A DNA stretch of 64,000 nt from G963665925 sp963676345 (GCA_963676345.2 CAXXTS010000003.1:166153-230152), one strand, 5' to 3'. Numbered from the stretch's first letter, positions 27,119 through 36,196 are shown. Notes: generated from the letters alone by a model not told the origin. A program made the numbers and translations.

Positions 27119-28739
27119 GGGTCACCTCGGTATAATCAACTTTGTGCAGGCGGTCAAGCCCGCTGATGTCGGTTTTAAAACCAGTGATAGAGTCATGTAC
27201 AGCCATGGTGTTAATCATATTTGTAAGGGGGATGGCGGGTAAATCATCATAAATGATATCTTGGGCTTCTCCGTAGAGGGACTCCCTGAAGGACTTGTCA
27301 GAGGTTTGCCTTGCAAGACTCAGAAGCGTGTCTACTTCTTCATTTGAGTACAGAGAATAATTGGTCACGCTTCCTTTTAATATGTTGTCTGATGAAAAGA
27401 AGGTATATAGGAAGTTGTCTGGGTCTATAACATCAGCAACCCACCCTGTCATAAGTAAATCATAGTTTTGTTCATCTAGGCTATCCAGAAATTCGCCCCA
27501 AGGCATTTCCACAACTTCAATTTCAACACCAAGAGATTCAAGCGATTCTTCAATAAATACGGCCAGCTTGTGGGGTTCTGGGTAGTACGGGCGCCTGTCT
27601 TTTGGTGCAAGCAGCTTAAGGTGAATGGACGCCGTATCGTACTGACTAAGAACCGTGTTCATTTCCTTTTCATCTAAAACCGCATTTTCTAGTCCTTCCC
27701 GACCGGCCCAAATTCCTGGTGGAATAAAGGCTGTTGCAGGCTTGCTAAACCCCGTAAAGAGCGGGTGAGTCGCCATTTCCTTGTGCAGCTTTGAATAGAG
27801 AACGCGCCGGAACATGACATCGCTCAGCTCAGGTGTTGACAAGTTCAGGGCAAGATACCCTACACTGGAGAGCGGTCTTTTAAGCAGTTTGACATGTGGC
27901 GCATTTTGAAGTCGACTGGCTTCATCTGGCGTTAGATTACTGATCAGTTGAATCTTACCCTCAAGCATTTGCTGTACGCGACTGCTGCTGTCAGGGATGG
28001 TTTTAAAAATAAGTCTGGATACCTTTGCAGGTTCGCCCCAGTAGCGTATATAACGTTCCAGTTCAATTGTGCCCTTATCGTCCCAGCCTATAAACTTAAA
28101 GGGACCAGTTCCCACAGGTTTGTATTTAAAATCTTCGTGGTATTTGATGACCGCTTCAGGACTGACAATCGAAAATGCGGGCATAGCCAAGGTGCTGAGA
28201 AAAGGTGCATAAGGACTGTTGAGCTGGATCTCTACAATGTCTTCTGATAGAGCGTGCACCTCTTTAACGACAGATGGGGAGGTGCCAAATATAATATTCC
28301 AAAACTGAAAGTCATCCGAATGATAGGGATTGTCTGCATTCATCCACCGATCAAAGTTAAATTCAACGGCATGGGCATTAAAGGGGGTGTCATCGTGAAA
28401 GAGAATCCCCTTTTCCAAGTAAAAGGTCCATGTGAGGCCGTCTTCACTGACTGACCAGCGTTTTGCCAATGCGGGGACGATTTCGCTTTCTTCATATTTA
28501 ACGAGGCCTTCAAAAATATTGACAGAGACCCGGGCGGACCCCATATCAATTGTTGAAGCGGGATCAAGCGAGATGGCGTCTGTAGCACGACCAATTGTGA
28601 TGGTTTTGTCATTTTGAATGAAGCTTGAGGCAATATTGTATTTAATCTGGCTGATTTCTTTGTTGAATAAAGACCCAGTCATAAGCATGAGCAGCCCAAT
28701 GAGCATGCCGATACCAACCCACTTCAGTTTATGTGCCAT
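27105..28739 (-). CDS. family 5 solute-binding protein, membrane-anchored, orphan
   Basis: 544 residues, the SBP_bac_5 (peptide/nickel/opine) fold: EGLVKYEESEIVPALAKRW, LTWTFYLEKGILFHDDTPF, KPVGTGPFKF and NYDLLMTGWVADVIDPDNF. The N-terminus has a hydrophobic helix (about 8-24) but no lipobox cysteine and no clear cleavage site, unlike the two lipoprotein relatives at 41239 and 61461; it probably stays anchored. No permease or ATPase gene is next to it. It heads the operon with DUF6305, histidine kinase and response regulator. This points to a signalling receptor rather than an uptake protein (inference). GGGGGAA precedes the ATG. Confidence 0.88.
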   Translation of the reverse strand: MAHKLKWVGIGMLIGLLMLMTGSLFNKEISQIKYNIASSFIQNDKTITIGRATDAISLDPASTIDMGSARVSVNIFEGLVKYEESEIVPALAKRWSVSEDGLTWTFYLEKGILFHDDTPFNAHAVEFNFDRWMNADNPYHSDDFQFWNIIFGTSPSVVKEVHALSEDIVEIQLNSPYAPFLSTLAMPAFSIVSPEAVIKYHEDFKYKPVGTGPFKFIGWDDKGTIELERYIRYWGEPAKVSRLIFKTIPDSSSRVQQMLEGKIQLISNLTPDEASRLQNAPHVKLLKRPLSSVGYLALNLSTPELSDVMFRRVLYSKLHKEMATHPLFTGFSKPATAFIPPGIWAGREGLENAVLDEKEMNTVLSQYDTASIHLKLLAPKDRRPYYPEPHKLAVFIEESLESLGVEIEVVEMPWGEFLDSLDEQNYDLLMTGWVADVIDPDNFLYTFFSSDNILKGSVTNYSLYSNEEVDTLLSLARQTSDKSFRESLYGEAQDIIYDDLPAIPLTNMINTMAVHDSITGFKTDISGLDRLHKVDYTEVTHDNE

Positions 28740-28904
28740 CGAATTCCCCCTCGTTTATTTCGGTACGTTAATACTTCTTATACCCATTTCGTTTCTGTTA
28801 CCTTAATCCAAAACTCAGTGTATCAAAGATTATCTTTCTGTAAAGAATTTATTTTTATCTCAGAGAAATAAGTGAAGAAAGTCAAGTTTTCTAAAAACTC
28901 AGTA

Positions 28905-28910
28905 TATAAT
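28905..28910 (+). promoter_or_regulatory. -10 box upstream of the OPT gene
   Basis: A perfect TATAAT lies 60 bases before the OPT start codon. No good TTGACA-like hexamer stands at the right distance, so an activator may be needed. Confidence 0.35.
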
Positions 28911-28970
28911 CGCTTTGAAATATTAAATATTCTTTATGAAAACGTTATCTTTAACAAAGGGGGATGCAAA

Positions 28971-30881
28971 ATGTCTAAAAGCAACAACGCGGCAAAGGCA
29001 CATCAGCCATTTATTGCTGCAGAAACAGTTTTGCCTGAGTTTACCAAAACGTCTTTGGTACTGGGTATTCTGCTGGCAGTTATTTTCGGTGCAGCGAATG
29101 CATATCTTGGCCTGAAGGTTGGTATGACAATCAGTGCTTCGATTCCAGCGGCAGTTATTTCTATGGGTGTTATCCGTGTCATTCTTAAAAAGGATTCTAT
29201 TCTTGAGAACAACATGGTACAGACAATCGGTTCTGCAGGGGAGTCTCTTGCAGCAGGTGCCATCTTTACGCTGCCTGCACTCTTTATCTGGTCAAAGGAA
29301 TGGGGTCTGGGTACACCAAGTCTGATGACGATTACACTTATCGCTCTTTGCGGTGGTATTCTGGGCGTTCTATTCATGGTACCGCTGAGAAAAGCTCTAA
29401 TCGTTAAGGAACACGGTGTACTGCCTTATCCAGAAGGTACTGCTTGTGCAGAGGTGCTTCGTGCTGGCGAAAGCGGCGGCGAAAAAGCAAAAGTTACATT
29501 TACAGGTCTGGGTATTGGTGCACTTTATAAATTCGTTACAAGCGGATTTGGCATGTTCCCAGGTGAAATTGAAACAACAATTCCTGGCTACAAAGGTGCG
29601 GCAATCGGTATGGATGTTATGCCTGCACTACTGGGTGTTGGTTTTATCATCGGATCTGATATTTCAGCATACATGCTTTCAGGTGCGGTTATTGGATGGT
29701 TCGCTCTGATTCCACTAATTGCAAACATCGGTAGCATGGGTGATATTATTATGTACCCTGCTAGTGTTCCGATTTCTGAACTGGGTCACTGGGGTATTTG
29801 GGACAACTACATTCGTTACGTTGGCGCAGGTGCGGTTGCATTCGGCGGCATTTTCAGCCTAGTGAAGTCTCTACCACTTATTATTCAAACATTTAAAGAT
29901 GCAATGAAAGACTACTCAAGCACAGCGGGTATGACAAGTGAAAAGCGTACAGACAAGGACCTTTCTATGAAAGTCGTTCTAACAGGTGCGCTAGCAGTTG
30001 TACTTGCAATGATGATGCTTCCAGTCATTCCAGTTGGTTTTGGCGGCGCACTTCTAATTGCAGTATTCGGTTTCTTCTTTGCAACGGTATCATCTCGTAT
30101 TGTTGGTCTTGTTGGGAGTTCGTCTAACCCTGTATCAGGTATGACAATTGCAACACTGATCATTACAGCAATCGTATTCAAGTCAACTGGCAACGACGGT
30201 CAGACAGGCATGATCGCAACACTGACAGTTGGTTCAATCATTTGTATTATTGCAGCAATGGCTGGTGATACATCTCAGGATCTTAAGACAGGTTTCCTTG
30301 TAGGTGCAACACCTAAGAAGCAGCAGATGGGCGAGATGATTGGTGCACTTGCATCAGCACTTGCAATTGGTTTCGTTCTGATTCTTCTAGATCAGGCATG
30401 GGGCTTCGGTTCAGCCGAGCTGCCTGCACCACAGGCAACACTTATGCGTCTTGTTATTGAGGGCGTAATGGGCGGGAACCTGCCTTGGTCACTTGTGTTC
30501 ATCGGCGTTGGCGTTGGTGTGGGCATCGAACTTCTGGGTCTTCCAGTTCTTCCGATTGCAATCGGCCTATACCTTCCAATCCACCTAAGTACACCAATTA
30601 TGGTAGGCGGCTTCATCCGCGGTATCCTAGACCGTAAGAAAGCTAAGCTTGATGAAGACAGTAAAGAAGCTCTATCAATCGGTGAAAAGATTGAATCAGG
30701 TATTCTATACGCATCAGGTCTGATTGCTGGTGAAGGTCTAATCGGTATCCTACTTGCAGTATTTGCTGTAGCAGGTCTGAACCTGAACCTTGGAATGAAT
30801 TTTGGTCAAATGGGTGCACTTGTACTCTTTGCCTTACTCACATTTACACTGATTAAGAACTCATTATTGAAGAAGGCGTAA
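28971..30881 (+). CDS. OPT-family oligopeptide transporter
   Basis: 636 residues, about 15 membrane helices, normal length for the bacterial OPT branch. Typical family stretches are the N-terminal FGAANAYLGLKVGMTISASI, PYPEGTACAEVL and NPVSGMTIATLI. It is a proton-coupled importer of oligopeptides or metal-peptide conjugates; the ligand is not evident. Start at MSKSNNAAK follows AAGGGGGATGCAAA. Codon choice is strongly biased (many GCA, ACA, GGT), which suggests high expression. It is followed after 4 bp by a PqqD-like gene and is divergent from the binding-protein signalling operon. Confidence 0.92.
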   Translation: MSKSNNAAKAHQPFIAAETVLPEFTKTSLVLGILLAVIFGAANAYLGLKVGMTISASIPAAVISMGVIRVILKKDSILENNMVQTIGSAGESLAAGAIFTLPALFIWSKEWGLGTPSLMTITLIALCGGILGVLFMVPLRKALIVKEHGVLPYPEGTACAEVLRAGESGGEKAKVTFTGLGIGALYKFVTSGFGMFPGEIETTIPGYKGAAIGMDVMPALLGVGFIIGSDISAYMLSGAVIGWFALIPLIANIGSMGDIIMYPASVPISELGHWGIWDNYIRYVGAGAVAFGGIFSLVKSLPLIIQTFKDAMKDYSSTAGMTSEKRTDKDLSMKVVLTGALAVVLAMMMLPVIPVGFGGALLIAVFGFFFATVSSRIVGLVGSSSNPVSGMTIATLIITAIVFKSTGNDGQTGMIATLTVGSIICIIAAMAGDTSQDLKTGFLVGATPKKQQMGEMIGALASALAIGFVLILLDQAWGFGSAELPAPQATLMRLVIEGVMGGNLPWSLVFIGVGVGVGIELLGLPVLPIAIGLYLPIHLSTPIMVGGFIRGILDRKKAKLDEDSKEALSIGEKIESGILYASGLIAGEGLIGILLAVFAVAGLNLNLGMNFGQMGALVLFALLTFTLIKNSLLKKA

Positions 30882-30885
30882 AGTC

Positions 30886-31245
30886 ATGAAAAAAGTATCG
30901 AAAATTGAAAAGGAACAGAACTTTCTAGAGCTAAGGCCGGTCATTTGTGATCATATCAAATGGGTGAAGCGGGAAGACGGCGTTATCCAGGTTATCATTC
31001 CGCGCAGCGGGAAACTGGAGAAGCTGGTACGTTACTTTTTAAAGACCCCTGAAACAATGAAAATTGATCTTGATTTGGTCGGGAGTCATGTGTGGAGCGG
31101 TATTGAAAAAGGATTCTCAATTGGTGAAATCGGTCAAATGCTTGAAGATGAACCAGAGCTGGATGTCGATCCTGTTTATGAGCGCTTGGCGACATACATC
31201 AATATTTTGAGAAACAACAAATTCATCGATCTTTATAGCGCATAA
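30886..31245 (+). CDS. PqqD-like small protein
   Basis: 119 residues, soluble. The layout matches the PqqD fold: a short beta region (VKREDGVIQVIIPRSGKLEKL), a middle LVGSHVWSGIEKGFSIGEIGQML (normally VW-x-L-x-DG-x-T), and C-terminal helices ending in LRNNKFI. PqqD domains bind peptides for radical-SAM maturases, but none lies nearby. Here it follows the OPT gene by 4 bases, so it probably acts with peptide transport, perhaps as a peptide chaperone or regulatory subunit (inference). Confidence 0.75.
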   Translation: MKKVSKIEKEQNFLELRPVICDHIKWVKREDGVIQVIIPRSGKLEKLVRYFLKTPETMKIDLDLVGSHVWSGIEKGFSIGEIGQMLEDEPELDVDPVYERLATYINILRNNKFIDLYSA

Positions 31246-31250
31246 ATACG

Positions 31251-31285
31251 GCCTGTGCAGTCAAAGATTGCACAGGCTGTTTCTA
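31251..31285 (+). terminator. intrinsic terminator after the OPT/PqqD pair
   Basis: A perfect 9-bp stem (GCCTGTGCA / TGCACAGGC) with a 9-base loop, followed by TGTTTCTATTT. Confidence 0.8.
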
Positions 31286-31339
31286 TTTGTTGGTTTATTT
31301 ATACGTTTGAAGTTTAGCAGCTTATCAAAGGAGGACATT

Positions 31340-32809
31340 ATGGAAAAGGTATTAAGTGGCCTAAAGCCAGAAGCGGTGTTCCGTCATTTTGAAGCCCTAT
31401 CTCAAATACCAAGAGAGTCAGGCAATGAAAAGGCTATCAGTGATTTTCTCGTTTCGTTTGCAAACGAAAATGGCTTGGAGGTCATTCAAGAGCCTTGTCT
31501 AAACGTCATTATTAAAAAGGCGGGTACTTCTGGTTATGAAGCACTTCCAAGGGTGGTACTGCAAGGGCACATGGACATGGTTTGCGTAAAAGAGGAAGGC
31601 TTTGACTTCGATTTCGAAAAAGACAGCATTCCACTTAAGATAGATGGCGATTTCATTCGTACTGAGGGCACTTCTCTAGGGGCAGACAATGGTATTGCAG
31701 TAGCTATGGCTATGGCGATTCTTGAATCTGATGACATGGCTCATCCACCACTTGAAGTCCTTGTAACCGTTGCAGAAGAGACCGGCATGGACGGCGTCCT
31801 GAATTTGAACCCTGAAAATTTATCGGGTGATATTCTGATTAACCTTGATTCGGAAGAAGAGGGGGTATTCCTTACCTCTTGTGCGGGTGGTGTGCGAAAT
31901 CGTGTCAGTAAAGATGTGACATGGACAGCGCCAAAGGCAGATAGAAAGCCCTATGTTTTAAAAGTAGACGGTCTAGTTGGTGGGCACTCAGGCATTGAAA
32001 TCAATAAGGGCAGAGCCAATGCAATCAAACTGCTTATTGAAGTGGTAGAAAGTACGGTTAAAGACTTTGGTGCACAAGTAGGGTCACTTGCAGGTGGAGA
32101 AAAAATGAACGCCATTCCAAAGCGTGCTGAAGCTCTACTTTGGGTGGGTGAAAACGAAGTGCCCGATTTGATGACACAGGTTAAAACACAACTTGAGGCT
32201 TTTAAAGCCCAGTATAAAGAGGCTGAGCCAACAATGGCCATTACGCTTTCAGCAGGTATTGAACCAGGACGTGACGCAGTTCTTTCTTCAGAGTCGACAC
32301 GAGCACTAATAGAGCTGGTCAAAGGAATTCCAACAGGGGTACAGTCCATGTGTGCGGATATTGAAGGACTTGTTGAAAGTTCAAACAATATTGGGGTACT
32401 GACGCTTGAGGGGAATACTTTGACAATAGACAGTGCTGTACGCAGCTCGGTGAAAGCCCTTAAAGAAGGCATCAACCAAAAGATTCAAGCGGTTTGCGAT
32501 GAAAATGGTGCAGCTATGGAACTGATCGCAGATTATCCAGCATGGCCTTATAGTCCAGTGTCGCCAATACGTGACTTGATGCAGAACATTTACGAGGAGA
32601 AGTTTGGCAAGCCTGTTGAAGTGAGCGCCATTCATGCGGGGCTTGAATGCGGTTTCCTAAAGGAAAAAGTCGGTGAAATGGATATGATTTCACTGGGCCC
32701 AAACATGTGGGATGTACACACACCACAGGAGCACCTCAGCATTTCTTCTACAGAACGTGTATATACATTTTTATGTGACGTTCTTAAAAATATTAATACT
32801 CTGGGATAA
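31340..32809 (+). CDS. pepD: aminoacyl-histidine dipeptidase (Xaa-His dipeptidase, M20)
   Basis: 489 residues, two-zinc M20 peptidase that splits X-His and other dipeptides. Metal and catalytic regions: LQGHMDMVC (His ligand with following Asp), LGADNGIAVAM (bridging Asp), VAEETGMDG (catalytic and binding Glu), INLDSEEEG and the late HAGLECG. Length matches PepD. AAAGGAGGACATT precedes the ATG. It follows the OPT/PqqD operon but behind a terminator, so it is probably a separate unit acting in the same route of peptide use. Confidence 0.93.
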   Translation: MEKVLSGLKPEAVFRHFEALSQIPRESGNEKAISDFLVSFANENGLEVIQEPCLNVIIKKAGTSGYEALPRVVLQGHMDMVCVKEEGFDFDFEKDSIPLKIDGDFIRTEGTSLGADNGIAVAMAMAILESDDMAHPPLEVLVTVAEETGMDGVLNLNPENLSGDILINLDSEEEGVFLTSCAGGVRNRVSKDVTWTAPKADRKPYVLKVDGLVGGHSGIEINKGRANAIKLLIEVVESTVKDFGAQVGSLAGGEKMNAIPKRAEALLWVGENEVPDLMTQVKTQLEAFKAQYKEAEPTMAITLSAGIEPGRDAVLSSESTRALIELVKGIPTGVQSMCADIEGLVESSNNIGVLTLEGNTLTIDSAVRSSVKALKEGINQKIQAVCDENGAAMELIADYPAWPYSPVSPIRDLMQNIYEEKFGKPVEVSAIHAGLECGFLKEKVGEMDMISLGPNMWDVHTPQEHLSISSTERVYTFLCDVLKNINTLG

Positions 32810-32816
32810 GTTGGGT

Positions 32817-32853
32817 AAAGGTTTGAAGAGAGCTTCTTTTCAAGCCTTTTTCT
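32817..32853 (+). terminator. intrinsic terminator
   Basis: A 10-bp stem with one G-U pair (AAAGGTTTGA / TCAAGCCTTT) directly after pepD, followed by TTCTATTTCTT. Confidence 0.75.
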
Positions 32854-32892
32854 ATTTCTTATTTTACGACTGCTTAGAACCGCGGTGAGGAT

Positions 32893-34041
32893 ATGCGTAT
32901 TTTTTCTACATTAAAAAGAGTTTTCATTGATGATATAAAATCAATGGACTTAAAAGAGAGACTATCTGTCATTTTTCTCAGAACAGGTGCTGTAATGACC
33001 TTGGTAGGCTTTGTTTTAAGTCTTGCTTTTTCTATGCCTTTTATGATGAGTGCGCCACATCTTTTCATGATAATCATTTGTCTGGGTTTACCGGTCCTGT
33101 ATAGAGATAACATCCACAAAGCCACTGTCTATGTTCTTTTAGTGGTGGGGTTTATATATTTTCCATTTGTGTTTTTCACAAATGCAGGCAACCAGGGGGC
33201 CGCCCCTCTGTACTTTGTATTGATTATGATCTATTTTGCATTTTACTTTACAGGCAGGCGGTTGGCACTGACTATTTTAGTTTTAGTGGCCTATGATATA
33301 TTTATGATGCTCTTGGCATATGCCTATCCGTTCTTGGTGACGCCATATCCTGACGATTTAAGCGCCTTTATTGATCTGTGTGTGGGGGTGTCTCTTGTTG
33401 GAACCATTATAACGGTGATAGCCTATACTACTTTTAATGGATACCACAAGGAACGGGTAAATTCAAAGGCACTCTTATTGGAGCTGGAAAAGCGCAATAA
33501 GGAACTAGAGTACCTTTCCGTACGCGACCCGCTGACGGGTATTTATACCAGACGCTATTTTATGGAAAAGCTCCAGGAGCAGCTGGAATTCATTATGGGT
33601 AAAGAGAAGCAGTTGTATGTGATGATGGTTGATGTTGATTTCTTCAAGTCAGTCAACGATACCCATGGACACCTCTATGGCGATGAAGTGCTAATCAAAA
33701 TTGCGACCACTATAGGCAGCATGATTAGGAGCTTTGATATTTTAGCCCGATATGGCGGTGAAGAGTTTATCGTTCTAGTGACTCATCTAAAAGGGGAGGA
33801 CAGCTTTGGAATTGCAGAGCGCATTCGAAAGGCGGTAGAGAGCATCTCTTACCGGTATGGGGAAACCATAACGGTCAGCATTGGACTAACAGATTATCAT
33901 TTGGGAGACAGTATCAGTACGATTGTGAATCGTGCCGATGAGTGTCTCTATATGGCGAAGAAAAATGGAAGAAATTGTGTTCAATCGATTATATATAGTA
34001 CACCTGAGCAGGGTCAACTTACAAAGACGGTTGTGAAATAA
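32893..34041 (+). CDS. membrane diguanylate cyclase (GGDEF)
   Basis: 382 residues. Six membrane helices (about 30-190) form the N-terminal part, followed by a coiled coil and a complete GGDEF domain (about 212-375). Active-site features are intact: DPLTGIYTRR, the metal Asp in MMVDVDFFKSVND, HGHLYGDE, and GGEEF. An inhibitory-site motif RSFD stands exactly five residues before GGEEF, which predicts product feedback. It should make c-di-GMP in response to an unknown membrane signal. GTGAGG precedes the ATG. Monocistronic, ending at a two-way terminator. Confidence 0.92.
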   Translation: MRIFSTLKRVFIDDIKSMDLKERLSVIFLRTGAVMTLVGFVLSLAFSMPFMMSAPHLFMIIICLGLPVLYRDNIHKATVYVLLVVGFIYFPFVFFTNAGNQGAAPLYFVLIMIYFAFYFTGRRLALTILVLVAYDIFMMLLAYAYPFLVTPYPDDLSAFIDLCVGVSLVGTIITVIAYTTFNGYHKERVNSKALLLELEKRNKELEYLSVRDPLTGIYTRRYFMEKLQEQLEFIMGKEKQLYVMMVDVDFFKSVNDTHGHLYGDEVLIKIATTIGSMIRSFDILARYGGEEFIVLVTHLKGEDSFGIAERIRKAVESISYRYGETITVSIGLTDYHLGDSISTIVNRADECLYMAKKNGRNCVQSIIYSTPEQGQLTKTVVK

Positions 34042-34047
34042 ATCAAT

Positions 34048-34110
34048 AAGGCTGTTATCCAGTTTATATTTGTGTATAGACAAGTATATAAACTGGATAG
34101 CAGCCTTTTA
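34048..34110. terminator. long bidirectional terminator
   Basis: A stem of about 21 bp (starting AAGGCTGTTATCC, one wobble pair) lies between the diguanylate cyclase gene and the facing phosphate transporter gene, with TTTTA on the plus side. Confidence 0.85.
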
Positions 34111-34139
34111 TATGTCTTGCTTGAAAGCGTATGAACAAC

Positions 34140-35183
34140 TTAAAGTACATTTTGCAAAAATACATTTTGCATAAAATAAAGACTGAAATAGCTTAGAATA
34201 AGGGACAACGTAGGGGTGAGCACCCACCCTATAGCAATTTTTCCCAGCTTTAAGAAGTTAATGTGACGATCGCCCTTTGCGATTCCAATTCCGATAATAG
34301 CCCCTACAACAGCTTGTGAACTGGATACAGGTACAAGAGGAATTGGCGGTAGGTTCAGACTGATGAGCAAGTTCTGTAAAGAAACAGATGCAAATATAAA
34401 GAGTACAAATGAGCTAGAGAGAACGACAATCAGCGCCGTTGCAGGAGAAATTTTATAAAGGCTGTTTCCAACGGTCATCATAACATTTTTAGAATAAGTG
34501 AAAATCCCCGTTGAGATGGCCAGTGCACCGATAAAAAATAGAATTTGAGTTTTGTTTACAGTGAATATTGAAAAGCTAACGTCTGAAATGTGGATTGCGT
34601 TTGTAAAGACGCCCATGACATTGGCAATGTTGTTGGCCCCGAGTGAATAGGCACCAAAAGCGCCGACAACAATGAGTCCAATACGGATCGCGTAGTGGCG
34701 CATAAACAGGTTTGCTTTTAAAGTGCGTACTTTGTATCTGAATAGCTTATAAAATAGGACTGCAAAGAGCGCAGCAAGTACAGGACAAAGAAACCAAGTC
34801 ATAACAATTTTACTGAGTGTTTCCATGCTTGTTGGCGTTCCCGAAAACAGATTCCAACCAATAATGGCACCAACAATGGACTGTGAAGTCGACACAGGCA
34901 GGCCGTAACGGGTCATGAGGAATATGGTCACAGCAGAAGACAGTGCAACGATAAAGGCGCCGGGAAGCGAAGCAATAGCGCCAAGCTTGCCAAGGGTATG
35001 ACTGGCACCAGCCCCACTGGCTACTGCGCCAATGATGACAAATACACTCATGACAACAGCGGCGGTTTTAAATTTGACAACTCTAGCCCCAACGGCAGTG
35101 CCGAAGAGGTTAGCGGCATCATTAGCCCCTAATGACCACCCTAAGAAGAGACCGCTAGATATATACAGCAGGGTCAAATCCAT
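34140..35183 (-). CDS. inorganic phosphate transporter, PiT family
   Basis: 347 residues, about 10 membrane helices with the PiT inverted duplication. The two signature copies are GANDAANLFGTAVG near the N-terminus and LGANNIANVMGVF near residue 175, each followed by GLPVSTSQSIVGAIIG or PVSSSQAVVGAIIG. It takes up phosphate with protons or as metal-phosphate. AAGGGGTG precedes the ATG. It follows the DUF47 gene by 11 bp, the standard pairing for this family. Confidence 0.92.
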   Translation of the reverse strand: MDLTLLYISSGLFLGWSLGANDAANLFGTAVGARVVKFKTAAVVMSVFVIIGAVASGAGASHTLGKLGAIASLPGAFIVALSSAVTIFLMTRYGLPVSTSQSIVGAIIGWNLFSGTPTSMETLSKIVMTWFLCPVLAALFAVLFYKLFRYKVRTLKANLFMRHYAIRIGLIVVGAFGAYSLGANNIANVMGVFTNAIHISDVSFSIFTVNKTQILFFIGALAISTGIFTYSKNVMMTVGNSLYKISPATALIVVLSSSFVLFIFASVSLQNLLISLNLPPIPLVPVSSSQAVVGAIIGIGIAKGDRHINFLKLGKIAIGWVLTPTLSLILSYFSLYFMQNVFLQNVL

Positions 35184-35194
35184 AAAATCACCCC

Positions 35195-35845
35195 TTAAAT
35201 TTCACGTTTAACAGTAAAAACGGTCAACTTGTCACCAATGAATTCAGCTTCGTCTGAAATGCCGGCAATCTTGCTGATAAAGCGCTTTAGTTGCATTTTT
35301 TCAGCTAAATCGCTGACAAGACCACAGTTGAAAATCATATCGTTGAGCTTGTCTTCGACAAGGTCTGTTTCATGTTCATAAAACTTCACCTTGTTAATAT
35401 GCGCGGAAACCAGATGCACCTCTGAGAAAAACGAACGGGCAGCGAGCAGCAGGGCATCCGCAGACTGAACCGAGTAACTTGTAAGCTGGATAATATCCTT
35501 GTGTATGGGCTCGGGAAATACAGGTTTCTGTATATTGTAATCTTTGGTTATGGCCTCTGTGGCATCAATAATATTGTCTAGACTCTTCACAAGGGAAAGT
35601 ACATCCGCGCGTGTATCTGGAAGCAGCATAAATTTGTACAGGGAAACCTTAATTTCAGTTTCAAGTGCGTCGGCCTCGCTTTCGAGTTTGCAGATACGCC
35701 TCATTGCAGATTCAAAGGCATCCTGATCTTCATCCAGATAGGAGGCCATGGCATTTTCAAAGAGCGATAGACTGTTGGAGATGGTATCTAAAAATTTCTC
35801 GATTTTGAGTTTAAGTTCTACAGAGCGTTTAAAAAAAGAGTTCAT
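35195..35845 (-). CDS. DUF47/PhoU-like accessory protein of PiT
   Basis: 216 residues, all-helical, with two PhoU-like helical halves. The E-x-x-A-D motifs (CKLESEADALETEI, FYEHETDLVEDKL, GISDEAEFIGDKL) can bind metal as in PhoU. Such proteins accompany PiT transporters and are thought to control them. Start at MNSFFKRS is set by AGGGAGGAAGGGCTT; an upstream ATG lacks a ribosome site. First gene of a two-gene operon with the transporter. Confidence 0.9.
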   Translation of the reverse strand: MNSFFKRSVELKLKIEKFLDTISNSLSLFENAMASYLDEDQDAFESAMRRICKLESEADALETEIKVSLYKFMLLPDTRADVLSLVKSLDNIIDATEAITKDYNIQKPVFPEPIHKDIIQLTSYSVQSADALLLAARSFFSEVHLVSAHINKVKFYEHETDLVEDKLNDMIFNCGLVSDLAEKMQLKRFISKIAGISDEAEFIGDKLTVFTVKREI

Positions 35846-36031
35846 AAGCCCTTCCTCCCTCTTTACCTGAATGATATGCATGTGTAAAGTATTTGAAGCG
35901 TTCAGGTTTGGTTAGATATTATATTCATACCATTTATGGGTAAAGGTCAAACGACACAGTGGTCTGAAAGCCTAACAGAAATTTCACACTGTGTACATAT
36001 CTTGTTAATATTTGCGTTCTATAATAAAGCC

Positions 36032-36163
36032 ATAGATAAACACCCCCTTTAAATATATGAAAACCCCCAAGGTTAGAAGCAAAACATAGTGATACATGTT
36101 GTATCCTCCCCCCCTAATTTAGTTAGTAGGAAGCACCCCCGAGACGCAATCGGGGGTGTTTTT
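36032..36163 (+). ncRNA. candidate C-rich small regulatory RNA
   Basis: A -10 box TATAAT (36020-36025) would start a transcript near 36032. The transcript ends at a strong terminator (36134-36163) before any gene. It would be about 130 nt with no ORF, one small hairpin (GATACA-TGT-TGTATC at 36091-36105) and four C-rich stretches: CACCCCC (36041), ACCCCC (36063), CCTCCCCCCC (36105-36114) and CACCCCCGA within the terminator. Unpaired C-runs of this kind in Bacillota RNAs such as RsaE/RoxS pair with Shine-Dalgarno sequences. The -35 region is weak, as in activator-dependent promoters. Expression is not proven. Confidence 0.45.
36134..36163 (+). terminator. intrinsic terminator of the candidate small RNA
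   Basis: A perfect 9-bp GC-rich stem (CACCCCCGA / TCGGGGGTG), 7-base loop, then TTTTTG. On the other strand no T-run follows, so it acts on the plus strand. No coding gene lies upstream of it on that strand. Confidence 0.85.
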
Positions 36164-36166
36164 GCG

Positions 36167-36196
36167 TTGACGTATTTCAGGTCGGATACGTATAAT
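36167..36196 (+). promoter_or_regulatory. SigA promoter of the LysR gene
   Basis: TTGACG, 18-base spacer, perfect TATAAT, ending 43 bases before the LysR start codon. It begins just after the upstream terminator, so the LysR gene is transcribed separately. Confidence 0.75.

Noticed and set aside
36002..36016. Rex-type site TTGTTAATATTTGCG near the small RNA promoter
   Set aside because: Only the left half site matches; the right half is not present.
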